Origin: Aquificaceae bacterium
GTDB lineage: Bacteria; Aquificota; Aquificia; Aquificales; Aquificaceae
Reading direction: 5' to 3'
DNA length: 64,000 bases
Assembly (NCBI GenBank): GCA_026981975.1
Contig: JALSHV010000015.1
Span: 113,889 to 177,888 of the forward strand
The notes below the pieces were generated by a model. That model saw only the letters and a list, made by a program, of their open reading frames with translations, did no database searches and had not been told where the DNA came from. This document shows positions 41,105 through 51,864 of the stretch, one piece after another (the stretch's first letter is position 1; the number at the start of each line of letters is the position of its first letter). A program made the translations under genes and the position numbers.

Positions 41105-42820
41105 ATTCTCCCTTATAGCTTTACCTATATCCGCTCTGGCTATTATACCTACCAGTTTTCTGCTTCCCCTTTTCTCTACAACCGGAAGCCTTCCTATACC
41201 TTTTCCCACCATTATCTTAAGGGCTTCGGAAAGCGTATCCTCTGGAGTGACGGTTTCAACTTCAGTTGTCATTATATCCTTTATTCTTTTCCTTTCCCTT
41301 TCCTCAGTAGGTATCTTAAGTATATCACTTCTGGTAACTATACCTACAAGATAATCACCTTCAACTACAGGTATTCCACCTACAAGCTGTTTTTCCATAA
41401 GATGATGAGCTTTTTTTACACTGTCTTCAGGATACACTACCACAGCTCTGTTCATAAAGTCCCCTACCCTTAACCTTTCTAGAATAAACATGCCCAGATC
41501 ACTTCTGTAAGCGGGAGAATCAAATCTGGTATCCAGTTGACTGGGAAAAACTGTATCTTTGGAAGTAAGCAAATAGGTTATAAAAACACTTATCATAGAA
41601 GGAACAAGGAGTTCATAACCTCCCGTGATTTCTGATACCAGAATTATATTAGCAAGAGGAGCATTTACAATTCCTGCCAAAAAGGAAACCATTCCTATAA
41701 TTGCAAAAGAGGGAATATCAACGGGTATCTCAAGAAGATTTCCAATACAGACACCGTATATAGCTCCGAGAAATCCGCCAATTACCAACGAGGGACCAAA
41801 TATACCCCCAGAAGCACCGGATCCCAAAAGAAAAGAAGTTCCTAAGAACATACCCATCAGACCACTTAAAAGTGTATAGATGCTGTTATACTCACCGTCT
41901 AAAACTATTTGAAGCCAGCCTAAACCTCCGCTCACCGCACTGGGAAATAAAAAACAAACAAATCCTGCTAATACTCCACCGATCAGAACTCTGAAGTAAG
42001 GTGATTTAAAACCTCCTTCAAATAACTTCCTTAAAAAGGAAAAGAAAAATATAAAGATTTTTACCGCTAAAGCACAAAGAAGAGCTAATCCTGCAAAGAG
42101 AAGTATGTCCCCAGCACCTCTTTCAGAAAAGGGTTCAACAGAAACGCTAAATAGAGGTTCAAATCCGTAAACACTGCCGAATATACTATAAGAAACTACA
42201 GAGGCAATAAAACTCGGTAGAAGAGCTTGAGCTTCAAAATCTCTTTTGAAGAAAACCTCACTGCTCATTATAGCTCCCGCTAAAGGTGCTTTTAAAACAG
42301 CAGAAAGTCCTGCTCCGAATCCTACCGCTATAAGAATTCTTCTCTCCGAGGGAGAGAGACGGAACACTTTTGCTACAGAGTCAGCTACACCAGCACCCAT
42401 AAGAGCAGAGGGAGAAAGTCTGCCTGCGGGACCTCCGGAACCTATCACCACAGCAGCAGAAAACAGTTTAACAAGTGAGGTTTTCAAGGAGAGTTTTCTT
42501 TTTTTATGATACGCTTGAACCACGGCATCTCCGCTCATGCCGTGAGCTTCCTTTGCAAAGAGTTGAATAGGAATTTCCGATATAAGAGCGCCTAAACCTA
42601 AAATTAGAGGGAGAAAATAAGCGTGTGAAGATATACTCCCAAAACCACCACTGTTTTCTCCTAAACCAGCAGGTTTAGGTATTTCCAAACCCAAGAGGTT
42701 TTCCAATAAAAGATAGCTGAGAACATCAAGTAAAAAAATAAAAGCGAGAACAAAAAACCCAGCCCCTAATCCCACCAAAGCGGGGAAAAAAACGTAGAAC
42801 CGCAGGAGACTCCAAAGCAT
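41096..42820 (-). CDS. ClC-type chloride channel/transporter with tandem CBS domains
   Basis: GSGGPAGRLSPSA, GFGAGLSAVLKAPLAGAIMSSEV, GSGASGGIFGPSL; C-terminal CBS pair. Confidence 0.93.
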   Translation of the reverse strand: MLWSLLRFYVFFPALVGLGAGFFVLAFIFLLDVLSYLLLENLLGLEIPKPAGLGENSGGFGSISSHAYFLPLILGLGALISEIPIQLFAKEAHGMSGDAVVQAYHKKRKLSLKTSLVKLFSAAVVIGSGGPAGRLSPSALMGAGVADSVAKVFRLSPSERRILIAVGFGAGLSAVLKAPLAGAIMSSEVFFKRDFEAQALLPSFIASVVSYSIFGSVYGFEPLFSVSVEPFSERGAGDILLFAGLALLCALAVKIFIFFFSFLRKLFEGGFKSPYFRVLIGGVLAGFVCFLFPSAVSGGLGWLQIVLDGEYNSIYTLLSGLMGMFLGTSFLLGSGASGGIFGPSLVIGGFLGAIYGVCIGNLLEIPVDIPSFAIIGMVSFLAGIVNAPLANIILVSEITGGYELLVPSMISVFITYLLTSKDTVFPSQLDTRFDSPAYRSDLGMFILERLRVGDFMNRAVVVYPEDSVKKAHHLMEKQLVGGIPVVEGDYLVGIVTRSDILKIPTEERERKRIKDIMTTEVETVTPEDTLSEALKIMVGKGIGRLPVVEKRGSRKLVGIIARADIGKAIRENLP

Positions 42821-42841
42821 AACAAATTAATAATAACAGTG

Positions 42842-43840
42842 CTATCCGCCTACTCTGAACATTTCCACACGGTGAGTGTTTTTTGAACTGATAATTTCTC
42901 TAATTTCCGAGTATCTATCCTCTCTCTCTTCCCAGAAGGACTTTACAATTTGAAGAATATAATCTCTGCCTACGGAATTTCTTATAAGAGATTTTATATC
43001 CAGACCTTTATTTGAAAAAAGACAGGGATACAACTTACCTTCGGCGGAGAGTCTTAGTCTATTGCAGTTCCTACAAAAGGGTTTTGTAACAGATGCTATA
43101 ATTCCTATTTCCTGTCCTGTATCTGTGTAACGGAATTTAAGAGCGGTTTCACTTTTGTGTTCCCTTTCTATCTCTTCAAGTTTGTATTTTTGTCTGAGTT
43201 TTTCAAGTATCTCTTCAGCGCTCACAACCTTTTCTCTTTGCCAACTGTTGAGTGTTCCCACGTCCATATACTCTATAAACCTTAAGATTAAATCGTGTTT
43301 CCTACAAAATTCAGCTAAATCAAGAATTTCATCGTCATTCACATTTCTGACGACTGTGGTGTTTATTTTTACGCTTTTAAACCCAACTTCCTTAGCACTT
43401 TTTATTCCCTCTAAAACTTCCCTTAGAGAAAGGTTCTTCCCTACTATTGAAGCAAACTTATCTTCCCTCAGAGTTGGTAAGCTTATTGTAATTCTCATAA
43501 GACCTGCAGATTTTAAATCTCCTATTTTTTTTGAAAGCAGATAGCCGTTTGTGGTAAGTGCAATATCTTTTATTTGTTTCATAGAGCTTATCATTTTTAT
43601 GAGATTCTCTATATGGGTGCGCACAAGAGGTTCTCCTCCTGTTAAACGGATCTTTTTAACACCGAGTTTAGTTAGCATATCTACTACTTCTCTTATCTCT
43701 TCATAAGTGAGCAGATCTTCCCTTTTTAGGAAGGTTATTTCCCTGTCAGGAGGCATACAGAAAAAACATCTGAAGTTACATCTATCTGTAACAGATATTC
43801 TTAAATCTCTAAGTTCTCTTCCGAGTTTGTCACAGAGCAT
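42842..43840 (-). CDS. moaA: GTP 3',8-cyclase MoaA
   Basis: RISVTDRCNFRCFFCMP radical SAM motif, RLTGGEPLVR, C-terminal FCRNCNRLRLSAEGKLYPCLF. Confidence 0.96.
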   Translation of the reverse strand: MLCDKLGRELRDLRISVTDRCNFRCFFCMPPDREITFLKREDLLTYEEIREVVDMLTKLGVKKIRLTGGEPLVRTHIENLIKMISSMKQIKDIALTTNGYLLSKKIGDLKSAGLMRITISLPTLREDKFASIVGKNLSLREVLEGIKSAKEVGFKSVKINTTVVRNVNDDEILDLAEFCRKHDLILRFIEYMDVGTLNSWQREKVVSAEEILEKLRQKYKLEEIEREHKSETALKFRYTDTGQEIGIIASVTKPFCRNCNRLRLSAEGKLYPCLFSNKGLDIKSLIRNSVGRDYILQIVKSFWEEREDRYSEIREIISSKNTHRVEMFRVGG

Positions 43841-43841
43841 A

Positions 43842-44264
43842 TCAAGCTCCTAAGACCCACTTACCCTCACCACAAGAGAAAACTTCCTTTTTCCAAATGG
43901 GTGCTCTCTTCTTGGTTTCGTCAACAGCGTAACGACAGGCTTTGAAGGTTTCTTTCCTGTGAGATCCGTAAACTATCACTAAGAAAGATGGTTCACCAAC
44001 AGGAACAGAACCGAGTCTGTGATGTATAAACACCTCTTTAACACCGAATCTTTCAAGGGTTTCTTCCCTTATCTTTACCATCTCCTTCAAAGCCATTTCT
44101 GGATAAGCTTCGTATTCTAGACGGATTACATCTCCGTCTTCTTCCGCTCTACGGGGAACTCCTACGAATATAGAGATAGCACCGCAATTCGGAGGAGTTT
44201 TGTAAGAAGTGAGAATTCTTTCTACTCCAAACCATTCATACCCTATATAGATCGGAGGAATCAT
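43842..44264 (-). CDS. moaE: Molybdopterin synthase catalytic subunit MoaE
   Basis: [60 protein letters not shown]. Confidence 0.93.
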   Translation of the reverse strand: MIPPIYIGYEWFGVERILTSYKTPPNCGAISIFVGVPRRAEEDGDVIRLEYEAYPEMALKEMVKIREETLERFGVKEVFIHHRLGSVPVGEPSFLVIVYGSHRKETFKACRYAVDETKKRAPIWKKEVFSCGEGKWVLGA

Positions 44265-44279
44265 ACCACCCTCCTTTTT

Positions 44280-44295
44280 ATGACATTCATGTCAT
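44280..44295. promoter_or_regulatory. Inverted repeat upstream of moaE (candidate operator)
   Basis: ATGACA-TTCA-TGTCAT, 6-bp perfect arms, just upstream of the moaE start on the minus strand. Confidence 0.4.
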
Positions 44296-44371
44296 ATATT
44301 TTAAGGAAAGTATTGGTTTTGACAAGCACACTCTTTTGTATAATTTCAAAAAATCAAAGGAGGGTTCAGCG

Positions 44372-45463
44372 TTGGAAGTAGAAACAAGGACCAAAGATGT
44401 AAAGTTAATTGATATTATTCAAAGAGCTGTTCACATGGACGCCAGTGATATTCATATAACTTCAGGTGCTAGACCTGCTGTTAGAGTTGACGGGAAAATC
44501 TCCTTTCTCAATGACTTCCCCGTCCTCACTCCGGATATGACACAACGCCTTGCTTACTCTGTAATGTCAGAAAGGCATAGAAAAGTCTTGGAGGAGAAAG
44601 GACAAGTGGATTTTTCCTTTGGAGTCAAAGACATAGGGAGATTCAGAGCCAATGTCTTTTACCAGAGAGGCTCCGTTGCTTGTGCCTTTAGAAGGCTTCC
44701 TTATAGAATAAGGCCTGTTAAAGAGCTGGGGTTAAGCGAGAAAGTTCTTGATCTTTGCCACAGGAAAATGGGACTGATACTGGTTACGGGACCCACGGGT
44801 TCGGGGAAATCCACCACACTTGCGGCAATGATCAACTATATAAACGAAAACTTTCCCAATCACATAATTACAATTGAAGATCCTATAGAGTATATATTCC
44901 ATCACAAGCAGAGTATTGTAAATCAAAGAGAAGTGGAACAAGATGTTTATTCCTTTGCAGATGCTCTCAGGGCTGCCCTTAGAGAAGATCCTGATGTTAT
45001 TCTTGTAGGTGAAATGAGGGATAGGGAAACAGTAGAAACAGCTCTCAGAGCAGCGGAAACGGGTCATCTTGTTTTTGGAACACTTCATACCAACACCGCA
45101 ATATCCACAATTACGAGAATAGTAGATATATTTCCAGCGGAACAACAAGATCAGATAAGGGTTCAGCTTTCTTTCACACTTCAGGGAATAATTTCCCAAA
45201 GACTTCTTCCCCGTGTAGGAGGTGGAAGAGTCTTAGCTTATGAACTGCTTATACCGAATGCGGGAATAAGAAATCTTATCAGGGAAAATAAACTTCAACA
45301 GATCTATTCTCTCATGCAAAGTGGTCAACTGGAAAGTGGTATGCAAACAATGAACCAGAGCCTTTACAGACTTTACAAAGCCGGGCTTGTCACCTTAGAT
45401 GAAGCGATGAGAACTTCACCCGATATAAAAGAATTAGAAAGAATGTTGGGGCTAAAGAGGTAA
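44372..45463 (+). CDS. pilT: Type IV pilus retraction ATPase PilT
   Basis: GPTGSGKSTTLAAMI, EDPIEYIFHHKQSIVNQREV, LREDPDVILVGEMRD, GHLVFGTLHTNTA. TTG start preferred (SD aaaggagg upstream); the track ORF opens at 44336. Confidence 0.95.
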   Translation: MEVETRTKDVKLIDIIQRAVHMDASDIHITSGARPAVRVDGKISFLNDFPVLTPDMTQRLAYSVMSERHRKVLEEKGQVDFSFGVKDIGRFRANVFYQRGSVACAFRRLPYRIRPVKELGLSEKVLDLCHRKMGLILVTGPTGSGKSTTLAAMINYINENFPNHIITIEDPIEYIFHHKQSIVNQREVEQDVYSFADALRAALREDPDVILVGEMRDRETVETALRAAETGHLVFGTLHTNTAISTITRIVDIFPAEQQDQIRVQLSFTLQGIISQRLLPRVGGGRVLAYELLIPNAGIRNLIRENKLQQIYSLMQSGQLESGMQTMNQSLYRLYKAGLVTLDEAMRTSPDIKELERMLGLKR

Positions 45464-45469
45464 CTCCTT

Positions 45470-46708
45470 ATGCCTAAGTATAGGGTAAAGGCTTATACAG
45501 AAACAGGAGATATTATAGAAGACGTATTTGAAGCTCCGAGTTTTAACGATTTACTTGAAAAAGTAAGGGAGAAAGGCTATCACTTCATAAACGCTGATGA
45601 AGTTGTAGAGGGCGCTCCAACAGAAACACCGCAAGAAGAGAAGAAAAAGAAAAGAAAACTGCTCTTAGGAAGGGTAGGAGACAGAGACATAGCCCTTTTC
45701 TGCAGGCAATTGGGAGCTATGGTTAACGCTGGTGTAGGGATAATAGACGCTCTTGAAATAGTGGCAGGACAAATGCCCAATAAAAAACTTTCCACAGCAG
45801 TTGCCGAAGTAGCAAAGGACGTAAGTGAAGGAATGTCCCTTTCGGAATCCTTAGGCAAGAGAAGAGATGTATTTCCCGAATTGGTTATAAATCTTGTAGC
45901 TGTAGGAGAAGAAACGGGGGAGTTAGACAGAGCGCTTCTGAGAGCTTCTGACTATTACGAGAAGTTAGCTATGATCAAAAGCAAAATAAAAAGTGCTTCT
46001 TTTTATCCAGTGTTCGTATTGGTAATAGCTACTGTTATAGTTACGGGAATCCTTTATTTTTTAGTTCCCACCTTTGCGGAAATCTACGAAGGTTTCGGTG
46101 CTTCTTTGCCCTTACCGACACAGGTTCTTATAAATCTTTCCAATGCTCTGAGAGAAAATATTTTGTATATCATAGGATTCGTTGTCCTTTTCATTTTTAT
46201 CTTTAGATTATTTTATACAAAGAGTTACAACTTTAGGAAGAGTATCCACAGAGTAATGCTTAAACTGCCAAAATTTGGAGATCTTATAGTAAAAAGCGCT
46301 ATGGCGAAGTTCGGTAGGACAATGGCTACTTTGTTTGCTAGTGGTGTTTCTATAGAAAAAGCGTTGGAAGTTGCTGGAAAGGTTACAGGTAACCTTATAA
46401 TTCAAGAGGCGGTAACCAACGTTCAAAAAGAGGTTACAGAAGGACAGGCAATGTGGTCTTCTATGGAAAAAACTGAGCGGTTTCCCAAGCTCATCGTAGC
46501 CATGGTAAAGGTAGGAGAAGAGACAGGAAGACTTGATGAAATGTTAGATACAATTGCAAGATTTTATGAAGACGAAGTGGATAGAACAGTTGAAGGACTT
46601 ATAACCCTTATAGAACCTATGCTTATAGTTGTATTGGGCAGTATAGTAGGGGGGATTCTCATAGCTCTTTATATGCCAATATTCAAATTGGGAGAATTAG
46701 TTAAGTGA
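45470..46708 (+). CDS. pilC: Type IV pilus inner-membrane platform protein PilC (type II secretion F family)
   Basis: FCRQLGAMVNAGVGIIDALEIVAGQ, GEETGELDRALLRASDYYE and a repeated second half. Confidence 0.95.
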   Translation: MPKYRVKAYTETGDIIEDVFEAPSFNDLLEKVREKGYHFINADEVVEGAPTETPQEEKKKKRKLLLGRVGDRDIALFCRQLGAMVNAGVGIIDALEIVAGQMPNKKLSTAVAEVAKDVSEGMSLSESLGKRRDVFPELVINLVAVGEETGELDRALLRASDYYEKLAMIKSKIKSASFYPVFVLVIATVIVTGILYFLVPTFAEIYEGFGASLPLPTQVLINLSNALRENILYIIGFVVLFIFIFRLFYTKSYNFRKSIHRVMLKLPKFGDLIVKSAMAKFGRTMATLFASGVSIEKALEVAGKVTGNLIIQEAVTNVQKEVTEGQAMWSSMEKTERFPKLIVAMVKVGEETGRLDEMLDTIARFYEDEVDRTVEGLITLIEPMLIVVLGSIVGGILIALYMPIFKLGELVK

Positions 46709-48121
46709 TCAACCCAAGAGACTGAGAATATATTTGAGTCTGTTTTCAACTCTTTCTCTGGGAAGGGTTGATAGGAGAATATCCACTCCTATTCCTTCTA
46801 GCCTTCCTGTAAGAGCTATGCGGAGTGTATGCCACACTTCCTTTGGTTTAACACCTAATTCCTTCGTGACTTTACGGGCTAGATCTTTTACCGTTTCAGG
46901 AGAATCGGGTTTGAAAACTGAAAGTTTTTTTAAAAACAATTCAATTATTTCCTTAGATCTCATCTGCTTGAGTTTTGAAAGCATTTCTTGAGATATTTCC
47001 ACTTCTTCCTCAAAGAAAGGTTTTAGTCTTTTTACCATATCTTCCAACGTATCATAAGAATCCCTTGTTCGTTCTAATACAAGTTTCAGATAATTCTCTT
47101 CAACTTTATAGCCTGCAGATTTCAAAAAGGGATAGGCGTAATTGACGAGTTTGTCTACAGATAAGATTTCTCTTATGTAAACTCCGTTTATCCATCGGAG
47201 TTTATCCACATCAAAAACAGCCGGTGCTGAGTTTACATCTTTGAGATCAAAAATTTCTATAAGTTCCTCCTTTGAGAAAATTTCTCTTTCTGTATTGGGA
47301 GGAGACCAACCGAGAAGGCAAAGGTAGTTAAAAAGTGCCTCAGGAAGAAATCCTCTCTCTCTGTAATATCTGACTGAAACTCCGCCGTGTCTTTTGGAAA
47401 GTTTACTCCTATCTCTGCCTAAAATAACCGGCAGGTGAGCAAACTTAGGCACAGGAAAATTTAATGCTTTGTATATCAGGATTTGCTTAGGAGTGTTGGG
47501 AATATGATCTTCTCCTCTGATCACATGTGTTATACCCATAAGAGCATCATCTACAACAACAACGAAGTTGTAGGTTGGTGTTCCGTCACTCCTGATTATT
47601 ACAAAATCACCGAAATCTTCTGGATTTATGGATATATAACCCTTTACAAGATCTTCAAAAACAACACTTTGCCCTTCAGGAACTTTAAAACGGAGTGTGA
47701 AAGTCCTACCTTCTGTTTTTAGTTTTTCAATTTGCACCTTTGTTAAATAACGACATTTCCCCGAATACCTGTAAGCTATTCCCTTTGCTTGTGCTTCTTT
47801 CCTTTCCCTTTCCAATTCTTCAGGGGTGCAGAAACAGGCGTAGGCGTATCCCTCAGAAAGGAGTCTTTCAGCAAATTCCCTGTAAAGAGGGAAGCGCTCG
47901 GATTGTCTGTAAAATTCGTCCCATTCAAGCCTTAGCCATTCCAGATCTTCTATTAAAGCCTTTTCGTATTCTTTACGGGAACGCTCTCTATCTGTATCCT
48001 CTATTCTGAGAACAAATTTACCTTTATGGTGTCTTGCAAATAAATAGCTGAATATAGCTGTCCTTGCATTCCCAAGATGAAGCAAGCCTGTAGGACTAGG
48101 AGCAAATCTGGTCTTTACCAT
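46709..48121 (-). CDS. gltX: Glutamyl-tRNA synthetase
   Basis: RFAPSPTGLLHLGNARTA, VIRGEDHIPNTPKQ, KLSKRHGG. Confidence 0.97.
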   Translation of the reverse strand: MVKTRFAPSPTGLLHLGNARTAIFSYLFARHHKGKFVLRIEDTDRERSRKEYEKALIEDLEWLRLEWDEFYRQSERFPLYREFAERLLSEGYAYACFCTPEELERERKEAQAKGIAYRYSGKCRYLTKVQIEKLKTEGRTFTLRFKVPEGQSVVFEDLVKGYISINPEDFGDFVIIRSDGTPTYNFVVVVDDALMGITHVIRGEDHIPNTPKQILIYKALNFPVPKFAHLPVILGRDRSKLSKRHGGVSVRYYRERGFLPEALFNYLCLLGWSPPNTEREIFSKEELIEIFDLKDVNSAPAVFDVDKLRWINGVYIREILSVDKLVNYAYPFLKSAGYKVEENYLKLVLERTRDSYDTLEDMVKRLKPFFEEEVEISQEMLSKLKQMRSKEIIELFLKKLSVFKPDSPETVKDLARKVTKELGVKPKEVWHTLRIALTGRLEGIGVDILLSTLPRERVENRLKYILSLLG

Positions 48122-48141
48122 AGTATTTTATCTATTTAACC

Positions 48142-50409
48142 ATGGAACATTACATAGTAACAGAAGCTTCTTCTTTTAGGCTGAATCCTCCAGGTGGATT
48201 CCTGATTTACAAAAACCCTTCGGGAACACCTATCAGAGAAAGTCTGATAGAAGGAGAAAAGGTGGATAAGAACATTCCTTACAGCCTTTTAAATCCCTTA
48301 CAAAGCCTCTTCTTTATGAAATACAAGCAAGGTAACGCTCTTATAACAGCCCCTACTTCAGCGGGTAAAAGTCTCATAGCTTTTCTCTTTATGAAAAGGA
48401 AAGGGATAAAAATCTACACCGCTCCCACAAAAGCCCTTGTGTATGAAAAAGCTCTTGAACTCAGAAAACTCTTCGGGAAAAAAATAGATATAAGGACGGG
48501 AGATATCATAGAAACTTACAAAAATCCACGCTCAGAAATAATAGTTTCAACTTATGAAAACTTTACATTGGCTTTGAGAAACAAAATTAAATGGGCTACC
48601 GAAGCCTGCTGTGTTGTTATTGATGAAATACATCACCTTATAGGAAGCAGAGGTTGGATTTTGGAGGAATTAGTCACATATCTGTTGGAAAGCGCTACGG
48701 ACATTCTCGGACTGTCTGCTACTTTACCGGGTAGTATAGAACTCGCCAAGTGGATAGGAGCAGAGCTTTATATAGAATCTCTGTGGAGACCCACACCCCT
48801 TGAGAGAAAGATTATTCCTTTAACAGAATTTAAGGAAATGGTAAAAACCAAAGATCGGGAAGAAAAGATGGCTTCTAGACTACTCTCTGCTCTTTTTGAA
48901 CTTAAAAAACCGGGAGATCAAGTTATTCTCTTTGTTCATAAAAAGAATATAGGCTGGAGAATTCTGGAACTCGCAAATAGAGAAAAAATAGGAATTATGA
49001 ACGAAACAACTCCCTTTGAAAGAGAAGAAAGAGAAGAAAAGGAGATAGCCTTTCACAACGCGGATATACCTAAGGAAGAGAGAGAAGAGATAGAAAAAGC
49101 TTTCAGAAAAGGAGAACTTCCTGTTCTTATAGCTACTCATACTCTCGCTTACGGAGTAAACCTTCCCGCCGATACCGTCATTATAAGTGTTAAAGCTTTT
49201 TATGAGAGACAAACTTATCGGTGGAAAATATTCCCCTCACAGCTGGATATACTTCAAATGGAAGGTAGAGCAGGCAGGCTCGGTATAAAGGAAAAAGGAT
49301 ACTCTTACATACTTCCCTACGGAGCTAAGGTGCAAACTCTGGAAAGAGAAATAAAGGAAAGTCTTGAGGGGGAATTCAAACCTTTTTTAAAGGAAAGCAT
49401 AACCAGCGGAGCCTCTTTTAAAGAAGTAGAAAAAATTCTCAGTTTGTTCATTCTCATAGGTTTTTTATACGAAGGAAAGAATTTCAAAAGATTTTTAAGA
49501 AAAACTTTTTCCCTGAGAGAGCTGTCGGAAGATATCACTGTTGATAGAATATACGAATATCTCGTTGAGAGAGGATATATAGAGGGTAACAGGCTCAGTG
49601 ACAAAGCTTTGTTCTGTATAAGATCAGGTATTTCACCTGTAAACTACGAGGAGTTTCTGCGAAGGAAACTTATAGGACTTGAAGATATCGTTGTAGTAAG
49701 ACCTCTTATATTTGTAAAGCGCTTTGATAGTCTCTACGAATTTGTAAAAGAAGGAAGAAGTTTTAAAGAAGACGATGTCTACGTAAGGAATAAACTACTT
49801 CCCTGCGGACGAGAATGCTTGGAAGACAACACTCATCAATTTCTTTTCTACATAGAAGGTCTTACTTTTAAATACAGGAACATTCAAAATCCTCCGGGTG
49901 AATTTTCTTATCTTGGAACGGATACTTTGCATCTTATAAGGACTCTTCTTGAGATAAGAAAGCTCGGCGATATAGATTGGACTAACAGGAAAATCTTGAA
50001 AATAGCTCATGCAATAAAATACGGACTTACACAAGACTACGCTCCTTTAGGAGGTATAAAGGGCATAGGACATATTAGAGCAAACCTGTTAAAAAGACTT
50101 CTCTCTGAAGAAGGCTTAAAACCTCCGGACTTGGGGGAATCTGTTGAAAATTTTTTACAGTATCTCAAAGGCTCACTTGTCGGAACTCTTGAGGAACGCA
50201 TAAAGGATATTTTGAAAACATACAGATACATTGAAGACAACGAAAAGGTAAACAAGGAAGCTAAACAAATTCTCAGTAGACTTGAAGGGAACAAAGGAGG
50301 AATGCTTACAGATGACAGGATACTGAGAACTTTCGGAATGTTTTATCTGGGAGTAGAAGCTTTGAGAATGAAAAAGAAAGATCTTTTAAGAAGGGTGTTG
50401 GAAGAATGA
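48142..50409 (+). CDS. Hel308/Ski2-like DEAD/DEAH-box superfamily 2 helicase
   Basis: APTSAGKSLIAFL, TAPTKALVYEKA, VVIDEIHHL, LGLSATLPG, THTLAYGVNLPADTVI, QMEGRAGRLG; C-terminal helix-hairpin-helix-like GGIKGIGHIRANLL. Confidence 0.88.
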   Translation: MEHYIVTEASSFRLNPPGGFLIYKNPSGTPIRESLIEGEKVDKNIPYSLLNPLQSLFFMKYKQGNALITAPTSAGKSLIAFLFMKRKGIKIYTAPTKALVYEKALELRKLFGKKIDIRTGDIIETYKNPRSEIIVSTYENFTLALRNKIKWATEACCVVIDEIHHLIGSRGWILEELVTYLLESATDILGLSATLPGSIELAKWIGAELYIESLWRPTPLERKIIPLTEFKEMVKTKDREEKMASRLLSALFELKKPGDQVILFVHKKNIGWRILELANREKIGIMNETTPFEREEREEKEIAFHNADIPKEEREEIEKAFRKGELPVLIATHTLAYGVNLPADTVIISVKAFYERQTYRWKIFPSQLDILQMEGRAGRLGIKEKGYSYILPYGAKVQTLEREIKESLEGEFKPFLKESITSGASFKEVEKILSLFILIGFLYEGKNFKRFLRKTFSLRELSEDITVDRIYEYLVERGYIEGNRLSDKALFCIRSGISPVNYEEFLRRKLIGLEDIVVVRPLIFVKRFDSLYEFVKEGRSFKEDDVYVRNKLLPCGRECLEDNTHQFLFYIEGLTFKYRNIQNPPGEFSYLGTDTLHLIRTLLEIRKLGDIDWTNRKILKIAHAIKYGLTQDYAPLGGIKGIGHIRANLLKRLLSEEGLKPPDLGESVENFLQYLKGSLVGTLEERIKDILKTYRYIEDNEKVNKEAKQILSRLEGNKGGMLTDDRILRTFGMFYLGVEALRMKKKDLLRRVLEE

Positions 50410-50457
50410 TCAGTTGCATATTTAACCCAGCTGTAAGATAATATTTATAATGCGGTA

Positions 50458-50535
50458 GGAGCCGTAGTTCAGCCCGGTCAGAACGCCGGCCTGTCAAGCC
50501 GGAGGTCGCGGGTTCAAATCCCGTCGGCTCCGCCA
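50458..50535 (+). tRNA. tRNA-Asp (GTC), CCA encoded
   Basis: GGAGCCG/CGGCTCC acceptor, CCGGC-CTGTCAA-GCCGG anticodon arm, GCGGGTTCAAATCCCGT T-arm, 3' GCCA. Confidence 0.97.
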
Positions 50536-50563
50536 CTTAAAATCCTAAGGGGGGATAATTTAA

Positions 50564-51820
50564 ATGGAATACCACGTTAAAGATTTATCCTTAGCAGAGA
50601 TAGGGAAGAAACGTATAGAGTGGGCTGAAATAGACATGCCTGTTCTCAGAAGTATAAAAAGCAGATTTTCAAAGGAAAAACCGCTCAGCGGTGTAAGAAT
50701 AGGTGCTTGCCTTCACGTAACTACGGAAACAGCTAATTTGGTTCTTACACTGAAAGAAGGCGGTGCTGAAGTTTTTCTAACAGCTTCTAATCCTCTTTCC
50801 ACACAGGACGATGTGGCGGCAGCTCTTGTGGAGTATTACGGTATTCCCGTATTCGCTATCAGAGGAGAAGACAGAGAAACTTACTACAACCATCTTAAAG
50901 AGGTTATAAAGAGGGAACTTCATATAGTTATAGACGATGGTGCGGATTTGATATCAACCCTTCATAAGGAGTATCCTTTATCAGCAGAAAAGATCTTAGG
51001 AGGAATGGAAGAAACCACAACCGGTGTTATAAGACTTAGAGCAATGGCTAAGGAAAAAGTTTTGAGATTTCCTATAATAGCGGTAAACGACGCTTATACA
51101 AAACACTTGTTTGATAATAGATACGGCACTGGTCAATCCACAATTGACGGAATTCTGAGAGCTACTAACCGTTTAATAGCAGGTTCCTACTTTGTTGTGG
51201 CAGGTTACGGTTGGTGTGGAAAAGGAGTAGCTCTCAGAGCGCGCGGAATGGGAGCAAATGTAATAGTAACAGAAGTAGATCCTATAAAAGCCTTAGAAGC
51301 TCGTATGGACGGGTTCTTAGTCATGCCTATGATAGAAGCCGCTAAGATAGGTGATTTCTTTGTTACCGTCACAGGAAATACCTCTGTGATAAGAAGGGAA
51401 CACTTTGAAGTTATGAAGGACGGAGCTGTTATATCCAACGCAGGACACTTCAACGTTGAAATAGATTTGGAAGCGCTCAAGAAAATAAGTGTAAACAAAA
51501 GAGAAATAAGAAAGGAAGTGGAAGAATACACTCTGTATGACGGGAGAAGACTTTACATTCTGGCTCAGGGAAGATTGGTAAATTTAGCATCAGCGGAAGG
51601 TCACCCAGCTTCTGTAATGGATATGTCCTTTGCCAATCAAGCACTTTGCGCGGAGTATATAAGAAAAAAAGGAAATTCCTTGAAAAAGGAAGTTTACAAA
51701 GTTCCTGATGAAATAGACAGAGAAGTAGCACATCTAAAATTGTCCGCTATGGGTATAAAGATTGACAGTTTAACACCAGAACAAGAAAAATACCTTTCTT
51801 CATGGGAATTCGGCACCTAA
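50564..51820 (+). CDS. ahcY: Adenosylhomocysteinase
   Basis: [68 protein letters not shown]. Confidence 0.97.
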   Translation: MEYHVKDLSLAEIGKKRIEWAEIDMPVLRSIKSRFSKEKPLSGVRIGACLHVTTETANLVLTLKEGGAEVFLTASNPLSTQDDVAAALVEYYGIPVFAIRGEDRETYYNHLKEVIKRELHIVIDDGADLISTLHKEYPLSAEKILGGMEETTTGVIRLRAMAKEKVLRFPIIAVNDAYTKHLFDNRYGTGQSTIDGILRATNRLIAGSYFVVAGYGWCGKGVALRARGMGANVIVTEVDPIKALEARMDGFLVMPMIEAAKIGDFFVTVTGNTSVIRREHFEVMKDGAVISNAGHFNVEIDLEALKKISVNKREIRKEVEEYTLYDGRRLYILAQGRLVNLASAEGHPASVMDMSFANQALCAEYIRKKGNSLKKEVYKVPDEIDREVAHLKLSAMGIKIDSLTPEQEKYLSSWEFGT

Positions 51821-51864
51821 GTTATCTTGACTATTCCACTTGCGAAGACTTATTTTAACTTTCA

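Noticed and set aside
50306-50536. Minus-strand ORF MAEPTGFEPATSGLTGRRSDRAELRLLPH...
   Set aside because: Classic spurious translation of the antisense strand of a tRNA gene (tRNA-Asp at 50458..50535) overlapping the helicase 3' end.
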